Assembly: GCF_027497355.1 (NCBI RefSeq)
Contig: NZ_CP114909.1
Location: 744,001 to 808,000, forward strand
Length of the DNA: 64,000 nt
Direction of reading: 5' to 3'
Source of the DNA: Micromonospora sp. WMMA1947
GTDB taxonomy: Bacteria > Actinomycetota > Actinomycetes > Mycobacteriales > Micromonosporaceae
A program made the translations under genes and the position numbers. Under the pieces are notes generated by a model that was not told the DNA's origin, searched no databases, and saw nothing but the letters and a program-made list of their open reading frames with translations. Of the stretch, positions 48,565-57,904 are shown piece after piece (within the stretch, counting starts at the first letter, position 1; every line of letters starts with the position of its first letter).

Positions 48565-48578
48565 TGGGAGCGCTCCCG
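48565..48578. promoter_or_regulatory. CebR-type operator upstream of the cellulase
   Basis: TGGGAGCGCTCCCG, one base from the perfect palindrome TGGGAGCGCTCCCA bound by the cellobiose repressor CebR in Streptomyces. It lies 53 bp before the ATG and shortly downstream of a possible promoter (TTGCGC at 48523-48528, TAAATG at 48545-48550). The rest of the 330-bp gap 48301-48630 shows only a small ACAT-N4-ATGT inverted repeat. Confidence 0.8.
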
Positions 48579-48630
48579 CCCGTACCACCGACCGAACCGG
48601 CGCCGTCCCCGCGCCGAGCCAAGGAGCATC

Positions 48631-49764
48631 ATGAAGCGTCCACTCAGGGCCATCGCGGCGGCCGGACTGCTCGCCGCCGGCACCCTCGTCGCCGTCGCGC
48701 TCGGCGGCACCGCCTCCGCCGACACCCAGATCTGCGAGCAGTACGGCTCGACCACGATCGGCGGCAAGTACGTGGTGCAGAACAACCGCTGGGGCACCAG
48801 TGCCCAGCAGTGCATCAACGTCACCTCGACCGGCTTCTCCATCACCCGGGCGGACGGCTCCGCGCCGACCAACGGGGCGCCGGTCGCGTACCCGTCGATC
48901 TTCGTGGGCTGCCACTACACCAACTGCTCGCCCGGCACGAACCTGCCGGTGCAGGTGAAGAACATCAGCAGCGCGCCGTCCAGCATCAGCTACAACTACG
49001 TCAGCGGCGCGATCTTCAACGCGTCGTACGACATCTGGCTCGACCCGTCACCCAAGCGCGACGGCGTGAACCAGATGGAGATCATGATCTGGCTCAACCG
49101 GCAGGGCTCGATCCAGCCCATCGGCTCGCCGGTCGGCACCGCCACCATCGCCGGCCGCACCTGGGAGGTCTGGCGCGGCAGCAACGGCTCCAACAACGTC
49201 ATCTCGTACCTGTCGCCGTCGGCCATCCCCAGCTTCAGCTTCGACGCGCTGGCGTTCATCAACGACACCCGTAACCGGGGCGCGATCACGAACGACTGGT
49301 ACCTGACCAGCATCCAGGCCGGCTTCGAGCCGTGGCAGGGCGGCGTCGGGCTGGCTGTCAACTCGTTCTCGCAGAACGTCAACACCGGCTCCAACCCGCC
49401 GCCGACCTCGCCCGGACCTACCACGCCCCCGCCGTCGGGCGGCGCATCCTGCACCGTCACCTACAAGGCGGCGAACGTCTGGAACAACGGCTTCACCGCC
49501 GACGTGACGGTCAAGAACACCGGCTCCGGCACGATCAACGGCTGGACGCTCAACTACAACCTGCCCTCCGGGCAGACCGTCACCAACGCGTGGAACGCCA
49601 CTGTCAGCCAGAGCGGCTCCGCGGTGACCGCCCGCAACGCCGGCTACAACGGCACGCTGGCGCCCGGCGCGTCCACCAGCTTCGGCTACCAGGCGACGCT
49701 GAACGGCAGCTACTCCGCACCGAGCAGCTTCACGCTCAACGGCTCCACCTGCGCCCGCGGCTGA
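48631..49764 (+). CDS. Secreted GH12 endo-beta-1,4-glucanase with C-terminal CBM2
   Basis: 377 aa. Signal peptide 1-30 (ends TASA-DTQ). The GH12 domain (about 31-250) starts TQICEQYGSTTIGGKYVVQNN as in Streptomyces CelB; nucleophile Glu150 (NQMEIMIW) and acid/base Glu233 (AGFEPWQGG) are present. A Pro/Thr/Ser linker (about 254-271) leads to a family 2 cellulose-binding module (273-377) with paired terminal Cys and Trp residues. ATG follows AAGGAG. Likely induced by cellobiose via the CebR-type box. Confidence 0.96.
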   Translation: MKRPLRAIAAAGLLAAGTLVAVALGGTASADTQICEQYGSTTIGGKYVVQNNRWGTSAQQCINVTSTGFSITRADGSAPTNGAPVAYPSIFVGCHYTNCSPGTNLPVQVKNISSAPSSISYNYVSGAIFNASYDIWLDPSPKRDGVNQMEIMIWLNRQGSIQPIGSPVGTATIAGRTWEVWRGSNGSNNVISYLSPSAIPSFSFDALAFINDTRNRGAITNDWYLTSIQAGFEPWQGGVGLAVNSFSQNVNTGSNPPPTSPGPTTPPPSGGASCTVTYKAANVWNNGFTADVTVKNTGSGTINGWTLNYNLPSGQTVTNAWNATVSQSGSAVTARNAGYNGTLAPGASTSFGYQATLNGSYSAPSSFTLNGSTCARG

Positions 49765-49779
49765 CCACCGCACACGCGA

Positions 49780-49812
49780 AAAGGGCGCGGTCCGCTGCGG
49801 ACCGCGCCCTTT
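49780..49812. terminator. Bidirectional hairpin terminator
   Basis: A 16-bp perfect stem (AAAGGGCGCGGTCCGC and complement) with a one-base loop, bounded by A-rich and T-rich ends, between the convergent cellulase and aldo/keto reductase genes. It can stop transcription from both sides. Confidence 0.9.
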
Positions 49813-49825
49813 CCGTGCGTACGCC

Positions 49826-50608
49826 TCAGCCGGCGAGGGCGTCGATGTCGCGCATCTCCTCGGCGGTGAGCGAGAACCCGAACACGTCGGCGTTCGCGCG
49901 GATGCGTTCCGGCGTGACCGACTTGGGGATGACCACGATCTCGTGGTCGATGTGCCAGCGCAGCACCACCTGGGCCGGGGACACGTCGTGCGCCTGGGCG
50001 ATGCGGACCAGCACCGGGTCGGACAGGTCACTTGTCTTGAACGGGCTGTACCCCTCCAGCGCCACCCCCCGGTCCCGGTGCGCGACGTGCGTCTGCCTGT
50101 CGTACAGCGACGGGCTCCAGCGGATCTGGTTGACCGCGGGCGTCTCCTCGGTGGCCTGGATCAGCTCGTCGATCTGCCCGATCGAGTAGTTGCTCACCCC
50201 GACCGTGCGCGCCATGTTCTCGTCCCGCGCGGCGAGCATCTCCCGCCACACCGGGATGCTGTCGCCGGGCGCGGACGGCGGCCAGTGCACCAGCCACAGG
50301 TCGACGTAGTCGGTGTCCAGGGCGGCCAGGCTGGCCTCGATGGTCTCCCGCTCCCGGCCCACCCGGTCCGGCGGCAGCTTCGTGGTGATGAAGACGTCCT
50401 CCCGGCGCAGCCCGCTCTCCTTGACCGCCCGCCCGACCTCCTTCTCGTTGCCGTACATGGTGGCGGTGTCGATGTGGCGGTAGCCGGCGTCGAGCGCGGC
50501 GAGCACGGCCTGATAGCCGGCCTCACCGGTGGCCTGCCACGTGCCGAAGCCGAGCAGCGGGATCCGGACGTCGCCGGTGAGCGGAAGGGTGGGCTGGTCG
50601 CTGTCCAT
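49826..50608 (-). CDS. Aldo/keto reductase
   Basis: 260 aa NADPH-dependent oxidoreductase of the 2,5-diketo-gluconate reductase type. GFGTWQATGEAGYQAVLAALDAGYRHIDTA gives the barrel start with Asp; Tyr in TATMYGNE, Lys in TTKLP and His in LVHWP complete the tetrad. VIPKSVTPERIRAN binds NADPH. Start at the ATG at 50608. Confidence 0.92.
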   Translation of the reverse strand: MDSDQPTLPLTGDVRIPLLGFGTWQATGEAGYQAVLAALDAGYRHIDTATMYGNEKEVGRAVKESGLRREDVFITTKLPPDRVGRERETIEASLAALDTDYVDLWLVHWPPSAPGDSIPVWREMLAARDENMARTVGVSNYSIGQIDELIQATEETPAVNQIRWSPSLYDRQTHVAHRDRGVALEGYSPFKTSDLSDPVLVRIAQAHDVSPAQVVLRWHIDHEIVVIPKSVTPERIRANADVFGFSLTAEEMRDIDALAG

Positions 50609-50686
50609 GTCCCCCGTTCTACCCCGGTTCGTCGCACACACACCGGCATCCCGGCGCGCACGGCGCGTCTGGGGGAGGATGCGGGG

Positions 50687-51721
50687 ATGGCGGACCGGCT
50701 GGACGAGTACCGGCGCAAACGGGACGCCGCGCGTACCCCGGAACCGGTGCCCGAGCGGGCTTCCGGGCGGAAGCGGTCCGCGCGGCGCGCACCCCGCTTC
50801 GTCATCCAGCAGCACCACGCCCGGAGCCTGCACTGGGACCTGCGCCTGGAGCACGACGGCGTGCTCGCCTCCTGGGCGGTGCCGCGCGGCCTGCCCCGCG
50901 ACCCGGGTCGCAACCACCTCGCCGTGCACACCGAGGACCACCCGATGGAATACCTCACGTTCCACGGGGAGATCCCGGCCGGCGAGTACGGCGGCGGGCG
51001 GATGATCGTGCACGACACCGGCACCTACCGCGCGGAGAAGTGGCGCGACGACGAGGTGATCGTGGTGCTCGACGGCGAGCGCACGAAGGGCCGGTACGTG
51101 CTGTTCGCCACTGGTGGCCGGGGCCGGGACTGGATGGTCAGGCGCACCGACCCGGCGCCGGAGGGTTGGACGCCGATGCCCGACCTGGTCCGCCCGATGC
51201 TGGCCACCGAGGGCGGACGGCTGCCGCGCGACGCCGACGCCTGGGGGTACGAGCTGCGCTGGGCGGGCGTACGGGCGATGGCGTACGTCTCGGGCGGCCG
51301 GCTGCGGCTGCTCGACGGCGACGACACGGAGGTCACCGGGGACTACCCGTGGGCGCGGGCGATGGCCGAGACGCTGGCCCCGGCCGAGGCGGTGATCGAC
51401 GGTGTGCTCGTGCGGATCGACCCGGCCGGGCGGGTCCGGCCGCCGACCCGGCGCGACGGGCAGTTCCTCGCCGTCGACCTGCTCTGGCTGGAGGGCGTGT
51501 CCAGCCTCGACGTGCCGTACGCGCAACGCCGTGACCTGCTCGACGGTCTGGCGCTCGCCGGTCCGCACTGGCAGACTCCGCCGTGGTTCCCGGGAGTCGG
51601 CGCGGACGCCCTACGGGCCGCCCGTGAGCAGGGGCTCCCGGGAGTGGTGGCGAAACGCCTCGACTCCCCGTACGAGCCGGGCCGGCGCAGCCGGCACTGG
51701 CTGAGCATCGACGCGAGCTGA
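50687..51721 (+). CDS. LigD-like 3'-phosphoesterase fused to a degenerate ATP-dependent ligase domain
   Basis: 344 aa. Residues 1-150 form the LigD 3'-phosphoesterase domain (RFVIQQHHARSLHWDLRLE; EYLTFHGEIPAGEYGGG), which trims 3' phosphates and ribonucleotides at breaks. Residues 163-344 follow the ATP ligase/adenylation outline (PDLVRPMLAT; GYELRWAGVRAMA), but the catalytic Lys of the ExKxDGxR motif is Arg191 and the DG is AG. Ligation should therefore be impossible. No polymerase domain or ku gene is present. Start ATG 50687 after GGGGGAGGA. Confidence 0.82.
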   Translation: MADRLDEYRRKRDAARTPEPVPERASGRKRSARRAPRFVIQQHHARSLHWDLRLEHDGVLASWAVPRGLPRDPGRNHLAVHTEDHPMEYLTFHGEIPAGEYGGGRMIVHDTGTYRAEKWRDDEVIVVLDGERTKGRYVLFATGGRGRDWMVRRTDPAPEGWTPMPDLVRPMLATEGGRLPRDADAWGYELRWAGVRAMAYVSGGRLRLLDGDDTEVTGDYPWARAMAETLAPAEAVIDGVLVRIDPAGRVRPPTRRDGQFLAVDLLWLEGVSSLDVPYAQRRDLLDGLALAGPHWQTPPWFPGVGADALRAAREQGLPGVVAKRLDSPYEPGRRSRHWLSIDAS

Positions 51722-51729
51722 GGACCACC

Positions 51730-52895
<1,166 letters not shown>

Positions 52896-52911
<16 letters not shown>

Positions 52912-52943
52912 CGTCTCCGGTAGAGCAGGGGCCCCCGCTTAAC
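52896..52943. repeat. AGGGGCCCC short dispersed repeat
   Basis: Two near-identical 17-base units, AGGGGCCCCTTATTAAC (52896-52912) and AGGGGCCCCCGCTTAAC (52927-52943), with 14-15 of 17 matching. Each holds a GGGGCCCC palindrome. From memory this paired element is scattered in Micromonospora genomes. It lies between convergent thrC and cupin genes. Confidence 0.75.
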
Positions 52944-52959
52944 ACGTGCGCACCGGGCG

Positions 52960-53352
52960 TCAGGACGTCGGCGGCTCGTCCTCGCCCGCCTCCTCGGCGG
53001 CGTCCGCCTCCTCCTTCGTCTTGTGCACCGCGCCGTCGGCGTGCTCCGGCGGGCCGTAGACGGTGTAGAGCACCAGCGGGTTCGGTCCGGTGTTGACGAA
53101 GTTGTGCTTCGTGCCGGCCGGCACGACCACCAGGTCGCCGGAGACGACCTCCTTCTTCTCCCCGGCCACCCGCGCCTCGCCGGTGCCGCTGACGAACGTG
53201 AGGATCTGGTCGATGCCCTCGTGGACCTCCTCGCCGATCTCGCCGCCCGGCGGAATGGTCATGATGACCAGCTGGGTGTGCTCCCCGGTCCAGAGCACGC
53301 GGCGGAAGTCGGGACTCTTCTCGGCGACGGTCGCGATCGTGAAATGCTCCAT
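52960..53352 (-). CDS. Cupin-domain protein
   Basis: 130 aa small single-cupin. PPGGEIGEEVHEGIDQILTFVSGTGEA is cupin motif 1 with His/Glu metal ligands, and GDLVVVPAGTKHNFVN is motif 2. The acidic C-terminus (EEADAAEEAGEDE) is disordered. Mannose-6-phosphate isomerase-like cupins of this length are common in bacteria; substrate unknown. Start ATG 53352. Confidence 0.9.
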   Translation of the reverse strand: MEHFTIATVAEKSPDFRRVLWTGEHTQLVIMTIPPGGEIGEEVHEGIDQILTFVSGTGEARVAGEKKEVVSGDLVVVPAGTKHNFVNTGPNPLVLYTVYGPPEHADGAVHKTKEEADAAEEAGEDEPPTS

Positions 53353-53600
53353 GGCCCGCTCATACCCCGATCACGCGCCCGCCACGCCGGGAGTCGCAGA
53401 TGGTGGAATTCCCCACGCCGATCCGGTTTGGATCCCCGGAGAAGGGGCATGTGCTGCCGACAAGACCGGTGCGAGCTGGCCGGTCGAGCCAGGTCCCCGC
53501 CGGCGTACCGCCGTACGGCTGCGGTGGTGGGAGACGGCCGGAGCGCGGCGACGTTACGACCGGAGGTCGTGCGGCGCCGTGCGCTCGTCTGCGGGTCCGG

Positions 53601-54005
53601 TCAGGCCAGCACGGCCAGGTGGAACGGCCGGTCCGCGTGCCCGCTCGCGCCGTGCGTCTCGACGAACACCGCGTTGGCGATGCCGGAGCGCGGCGCCACC
53701 GTGATGACGCCCTGCGGGACCAGCCCGTTCGCCGTCGCGGGGCCGACCGTCCCGACGTACGCCGCTCCCGCGACGTCCTGGTCGAACGCGACCTGGTACA
53801 TCCCGGCGGCGAGCCGGGTGGCCGAGGTGGCGCCGAGGCCGCGGACGAGCCGTCCGTTGGCGTCGACCACGGCGAACAGCATGCGCGCGGTGGCCGGCAG
53901 CCCGACCGGCGAACACGAGTTGATCTCGGTGTCGACGCGCGCGGCCTCCCGCATGCTCGGGATCGGCTGGCCGGTGGTGTCCCTCCTTGCTCTGCGGCTG
54001 GGCAT
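53601..54005 (-). CDS. Hypothetical protein
   Basis: 134 aa from the ATG at 54005, which has GAGAGGAT upstream. An Arg-rich start is followed by a beta-rich region (LFAVVDANGRLVRGLGATSATRL, YQVAFDQDVAGAAYVGTVG) ending FHLAVLA. No signal peptide, membrane span or motif I recognise. The pattern suggests a small all-beta domain. Confidence 0.6.
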   Translation of the reverse strand: MPSRRARRDTTGQPIPSMREAARVDTEINSCSPVGLPATARMLFAVVDANGRLVRGLGATSATRLAAGMYQVAFDQDVAGAAYVGTVGPATANGLVPQGVITVAPRSGIANAVFVETHGASGHADRPFHLAVLA

Positions 54006-54284
54006 GGTGATCCTCTCTCCCGCCGGTACGCCGGCAGAAGGCGTTCGTACGCGTCCGGGCGATCGTCGGCGGTCCCCCTCGATGATTCCGACGCTATGTC
54101 GGGGCACCGCCCGGCAACCAGCCGGGGAACTGTCCGATCACTGACAATGGACGCCTCTGACCTGCGAAAACATCCATCCGATCGGCGATGCGCGGCCGGT
54201 TCCGCCGGCCGTTTCCGTCCCGGTTGTCGCATCGGAGCCGACCGGAAGCCATGACGCAGCGCAATCGTCTGGCTACATTGAAGT

Positions 54285-55301
54285 ATGGTGCAGCCGCTCC
54301 GGGGTCGACCGACGGTCTACCGGCCGGTGCTGGCCGCGCGTCGCGGCGAACTGGAGGCACTGGCCCGCCTCGACGACGCCTCCGCCGCGTTGCTCGCACC
54401 GGTCCTCGACGTTCCGGCGCACGCCCCGTCCATCGTGGACGCTCTGACCCGGCTGCCCGCCGGGCTGCTGCCCGCCGTCGACGTGTCGGCGCTGCCCGAC
54501 GCCACGGACCACGATCCGGTCCGCTGGGGCGTACCGCTGGTGCCGGTGATCGGCCTCGCGGACAGCGAGCGGCGGCTCGCCGCGCACGGCGCGGCGGCGC
54601 GGGCCTGGGCGCATCGCGCGGTCGTGCGGTTGCGCGTCGGCCCGGACCGGGCCGGGCCGGACGCCGCGACGGCGGCCGCGGAACGGGCGTGGCGGGGGAC
54701 GGGCCTGCTGCCCGAGCAGTGCGACCTGCTGCTGGACGCCGGGGACGTGTGCTGCCAGGCCGACATCCGGCTGGCCGAGCCGCGGATCCGGCGTGCGGAG
54801 CAGTGGGCCCGGCGGCACGCCTGGCGCTCCGTGACGGTGGCGGCGGGCGGGATGCCGCCGTCGCTGTCCCGGCTGCCGGTGGACGAGCCGGTCCGGGTGG
54901 ACCGCTACGACTGGTCGCTCTGGCGGCGGCTGGCCGACCTGGGCCTCGGGTACGGCGACTACGGCGTCGGCTGCGCGGTACGCGACGCGGACGAACCGGG
55001 CGACCGCACCCCGACGCTGCGCTGGACCGCCGACGACGCGTGGTGGGTGTACCGCTGGTCGCGGCGGGGCGGGCGGGGCGACGAGCGCTTCGCCGACCTG
55101 TGCCGCACGCTCACCACCGCGCCGCACTGGTCGCCGGCCGGGGCCGGTTTCTCCTGGGGCGACCACGAGGTCGTCCGGCGGGCCCGGCGGGGCGCCGGGG
55201 CGGGCTCACCCGCCAACTGGATCGCGTGGAGCACGTCGCATCATCTGGCGCATGTGCTGGACGCGCTGGTCCGGCCGGAACCGGACCAGCGCGCCGGCTG
55301 A
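54285..55301 (+). CDS. Beta family protein (phage T4 beta-protein-like)
   Basis: 338 aa. YRPVLAARRGELEALARLDDASAALLAPVLDVP resembles the start of the Pfam beta-protein family (sce7725-like), with the later DAGDVCCQADIRLAEPRI and GYGDYGVGCAVRDADEP. Family members occur in phages and in bacterial accessory loci with sce7726-type partners; no partner is seen here. No signal peptide. Function unknown. Confidence 0.6.
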   Translation: MVQPLRGRPTVYRPVLAARRGELEALARLDDASAALLAPVLDVPAHAPSIVDALTRLPAGLLPAVDVSALPDATDHDPVRWGVPLVPVIGLADSERRLAAHGAAARAWAHRAVVRLRVGPDRAGPDAATAAAERAWRGTGLLPEQCDLLLDAGDVCCQADIRLAEPRIRRAEQWARRHAWRSVTVAAGGMPPSLSRLPVDEPVRVDRYDWSLWRRLADLGLGYGDYGVGCAVRDADEPGDRTPTLRWTADDAWWVYRWSRRGGRGDERFADLCRTLTTAPHWSPAGAGFSWGDHEVVRRARRGAGAGSPANWIAWSTSHHLAHVLDALVRPEPDQRAG

Positions 55302-55303
55302 GC

Positions 55304-55585
55304 TCACTCCTTCTCGGTGAACCCGAACTGGACCACGCCCTCGTCGTCGACGACTGCGTCCACCGACGTGTCGTTCAGCAGTTCGGCCGCGTCCGAGTCG
55401 AGGAAGATGCGCGCCCCCTCGGTGTCCACCACCTGGTCGCCCTGCACCGGCTGCGGCACCAGCTCGATCGAGAGCGAACCGGCGTCGGTGTCGGCGGCGA
55501 TGCGCAGCCCACCGGCATCGGCGACGTCCTGCTGGGCGGCGAGGTCACGGATCACCAGAACGGCGTTGTCGGTCATGGTCAGCAT
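55304..55585 (-). CDS. HesB/IscA-like protein without cysteines
   Basis: 93 aa from the ATG at 55585, preceded by GAGGAG. The fold pattern MLTMTDNAVLVIRDL, GGLRIAADTD, VVDTEGARIFLDSDAAELLND, VDAVVDDEGVVQFGF follows A-type iron-sulfur carriers. However, all Cys ligands are missing: the protein contains none. It therefore cannot hold a cluster in the usual way. Ends 2 bp from the convergent beta-family gene. Confidence 0.75.
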   Translation of the reverse strand: MLTMTDNAVLVIRDLAAQQDVADAGGLRIAADTDAGSLSIELVPQPVQGDQVVDTEGARIFLDSDAAELLNDTSVDAVVDDEGVVQFGFTEKE

Positions 55586-55660
55586 GGCAGAACTCCTCAT
55601 GGCTGGATGTCGGGTTTGCGGGCGACACGGCCCACGCGGTCGGCTCGCGACCCGGAAGCG

Positions 55661-55679
55661 GGCGAGACACGGTCTCGCC
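55661..55679. promoter_or_regulatory. Perfect 19-bp palindrome between divergent genes
   Basis: GGCGAGAC-ACG-GTCTCGCC, with 8-bp arms, in the 315-bp gap between the HesB-like gene and dacB. It is a plausible operator. A GGGG-TTTT-CCCC hairpin at 55781-55792 lies closer to dacB. Nothing else stands out in 55586-55900. Confidence 0.4.
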
Positions 55680-55900
55680 GCGCTGGAGACAGGGCGGTTC
55701 CACCGCCCTCACCCCCACCGTGCCCGCTGCCGGGCCATCCGTCAAACGGAACGGGATCATCGGCCGCTCGCCGGTGAACTGGGGTTTTCCCCGATCCGGA
55801 GCGGGAACTCCCCTTCTTTGCGGCGCCCGCGCCGGGGCCCGCAAATAACCTTTCATGCCGGGGCCTTTCCCGCAGGAAATCTCCGTGGCAGCATCTGTCC

Positions 55901-57484
55901 ATGCATCGACGCCTATTTCCCCGGGCGCTCGCGGCGCTGGTGCTGGTCGCCACCGCGGCCGCCGCCGGCACCACCACCGCCACCGCCGAAGCGCCCACCC
56001 CCGCGCAGACCCGGCTGAACGCCACCATCGACGCGGTCCTCGCCGACAGCCGCCTGAACGGGGCGCAGGCAGGCGTGGTCGTCGTCGACACCGCCACCGG
56101 TCGCACGCTCTACGACCGCAACGGCACCCGGCGGCTCATCCCCGCCTCCAACACCAAGCTGCTCACCTCGGCGGCGGCGATGGAGCTGCTCGGCCCCGGT
56201 CACCGCTTCACCACCGAGGTCGGCGCCGACGGCCCCCGGCGCGCCGGGATGCTCCGCGGCGACCTCTACCTGCGCGGCGGGGGCGACCCCACCATCCTCG
56301 CCGCCGACTACGACCGGCTCGCGCAGCAGGTCGCCGCGGCGGGCGTACGCGTCGTCGCGGGCGACCTGGTCGCCGACGACACCCGGTACGACAAGGGCCG
56401 GCTCGGTCCGGACTGGACCTGGGACGACGAGCCCTACTACTACGCCGCCCAGGTCTCCGCGCTGACGGTGGCTCCGGACACCGACTACGACGCCGGAACG
56501 GTGATCGTCCACGCCGCACCGGCAACGCGGGCCGGCGCCCGGCCAAAGATCACCATGACGCCGGACAACGGCTGGCTGCGCATCGACAACCGGGCCGAGA
56601 CGGTGACCGAGGGCGAGACCACCATCTCGTTCAAACGCGAACACGGCGGCAACACCGTGGTGGTCACCGGCCAGATCGCCGTCGGCCAGGCCGCCGAGAG
56701 CGACTGGGTCACCGTGTGGGAACCGACCGGGTACGCCGCTGACGTGTTCCGCTCCGCGCTGCGGCGGCACGGCGTACGGGTGCTCGGCCGCACCGTACTC
56801 GGCACCGCCACCCCGGACACGGCCGAGCCGCTCGCCCGGCACGACTCGATGCCGCTGGCCGACCTGATGGTCCCGTTCCTCAAGCTCTCCAACAACGGGC
56901 ACGCCGAGGTGCTGACCAAGGAACTGGGCCGGCAGCTGTCCGGGTCCGGCACCTGGGCCGCCGGGCTGTCCGCGATCAGCGGGTACGTGGGCGACGCCGG
57001 AGTGGACACCGGAACTCTGCGCCAGCGCGACGGGTCCGGCCTGTCCCGGCGCAACCTCGTCCCGCCGGCCCAGTTCGTCACGCTGCTCTCGGCGGTTCGC
57101 GCCGAACCGTGGTTCGACACCTGGTACGCCGCCCTGCCGGTGGCCGGCAACCCGGACCGGTTCGTGGGCGGGACGCTACGCAGCCGGATGGCCGGCACCG
57201 CCGCCGCGAACAACGTGCACGCCAAGACCGGCAGCCTGACCGGCGCGTCGGCGCTCTCCGGCTACGTCACCGACGCCGACGGCCGGCTGCTCGCCTTCTC
57301 GATCGTGCTGAACAACTACCTCACCTCGTCGGTGAAGGGACTGGAGGACCAGATCGCGATCGCGCTCGCGTCGTACACCGAGAAGGAGACGGCGACCGCC
57401 CGGCGCACCGTGCCGGCCGCGCCGGAGTCGCCGCGCGTACCGGAGGGGCGGGAGTGCTCCTGGGTGAAGCCCGCGCTCTGCTGA
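55901..57484 (+). CDS. dacB: D-alanyl-D-alanine carboxypeptidase/endopeptidase (PBP4, peptidase S13)
   Basis: 527 aa. Signal peptide 1-30. The penicillin-binding active site is complete: Ser83-x-x-Lys86 (PASNTKLLTS), SNN (LKLSNNGHAE) and KTG (HAKTGSLTGA). It trims or cuts peptidoglycan cross-links outside the membrane. Length and the inserted domain (about 120-290) fit the S13 family. Divergent from the HesB-like gene. Confidence 0.94.
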   Translation: MHRRLFPRALAALVLVATAAAAGTTTATAEAPTPAQTRLNATIDAVLADSRLNGAQAGVVVVDTATGRTLYDRNGTRRLIPASNTKLLTSAAAMELLGPGHRFTTEVGADGPRRAGMLRGDLYLRGGGDPTILAADYDRLAQQVAAAGVRVVAGDLVADDTRYDKGRLGPDWTWDDEPYYYAAQVSALTVAPDTDYDAGTVIVHAAPATRAGARPKITMTPDNGWLRIDNRAETVTEGETTISFKREHGGNTVVVTGQIAVGQAAESDWVTVWEPTGYAADVFRSALRRHGVRVLGRTVLGTATPDTAEPLARHDSMPLADLMVPFLKLSNNGHAEVLTKELGRQLSGSGTWAAGLSAISGYVGDAGVDTGTLRQRDGSGLSRRNLVPPAQFVTLLSAVRAEPWFDTWYAALPVAGNPDRFVGGTLRSRMAGTAAANNVHAKTGSLTGASALSGYVTDADGRLLAFSIVLNNYLTSSVKGLEDQIAIALASYTEKETATARRTVPAAPESPRVPEGRECSWVKPALC

Positions 57485-57505
57485 CCGGCCGTGCCGCCCC
57501 GGTGC

Positions 57506-57817
57506 TCAGGCGCCGGGGCGGTACGGACGCGGATCGGCAGCGGGGTCGCCGCGCTCGACGAGCGCGTCGATCTCGGCCGACGGCAGCCCGCGGAGGGTGA
57601 GCACCCGGCGGCCCCACACGTGCAGGCGGCACGGGTGCGGGCTGGCGTCGTTGCGGCAGATGGTCCCGCCCGACCAGACCCGCGGCGCGTGCACCACCAC
57701 CGCCCGCACCGCGAACTGGACGTCCTCGACCGTCACGTACGGCGGCATCGGGATCTCGCGCAGCACGTCACCCTCGGTGCGCGGGCGGGCGGGGGCGACG
57801 GGGGCAGGGCCGGTCAT
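57506..57817 (-). CDS. Conserved hypothetical protein
   Basis: 103 aa. I prefer the ATG at 57817, which has GGAGG 8 bases upstream; a GTG further out would contain that site. It has an N-terminal Pro-rich stretch, then MPPYVTVEDVQFAVRAVVVHAPRVWSGGTICRNDASPHPCRLHVWG with two Cys seven apart. I do not recognise a family. Confidence 0.6.
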   Translation of the reverse strand: MTGPAPVAPARPRTEGDVLREIPMPPYVTVEDVQFAVRAVVVHAPRVWSGGTICRNDASPHPCRLHVWGRRVLTLRGLPSAEIDALVERGDPAADPRPYRPGA

Positions 57818-57904
57818 CGGTCGGGCCTCCACAGAGGATGGTCGGACGGGACAACCGAAACGTACGACGCCCGGCCCGGTACGCGACGGACAAACTGTCC
57901 CCGC

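Noticed and set aside
49826..50608. Defence or toxin function for genes around the LigD-like protein
   Set aside because: The neighbours are an ordinary aldo/keto reductase and threonine synthase; no nuclease, helicase or effector modules are present.
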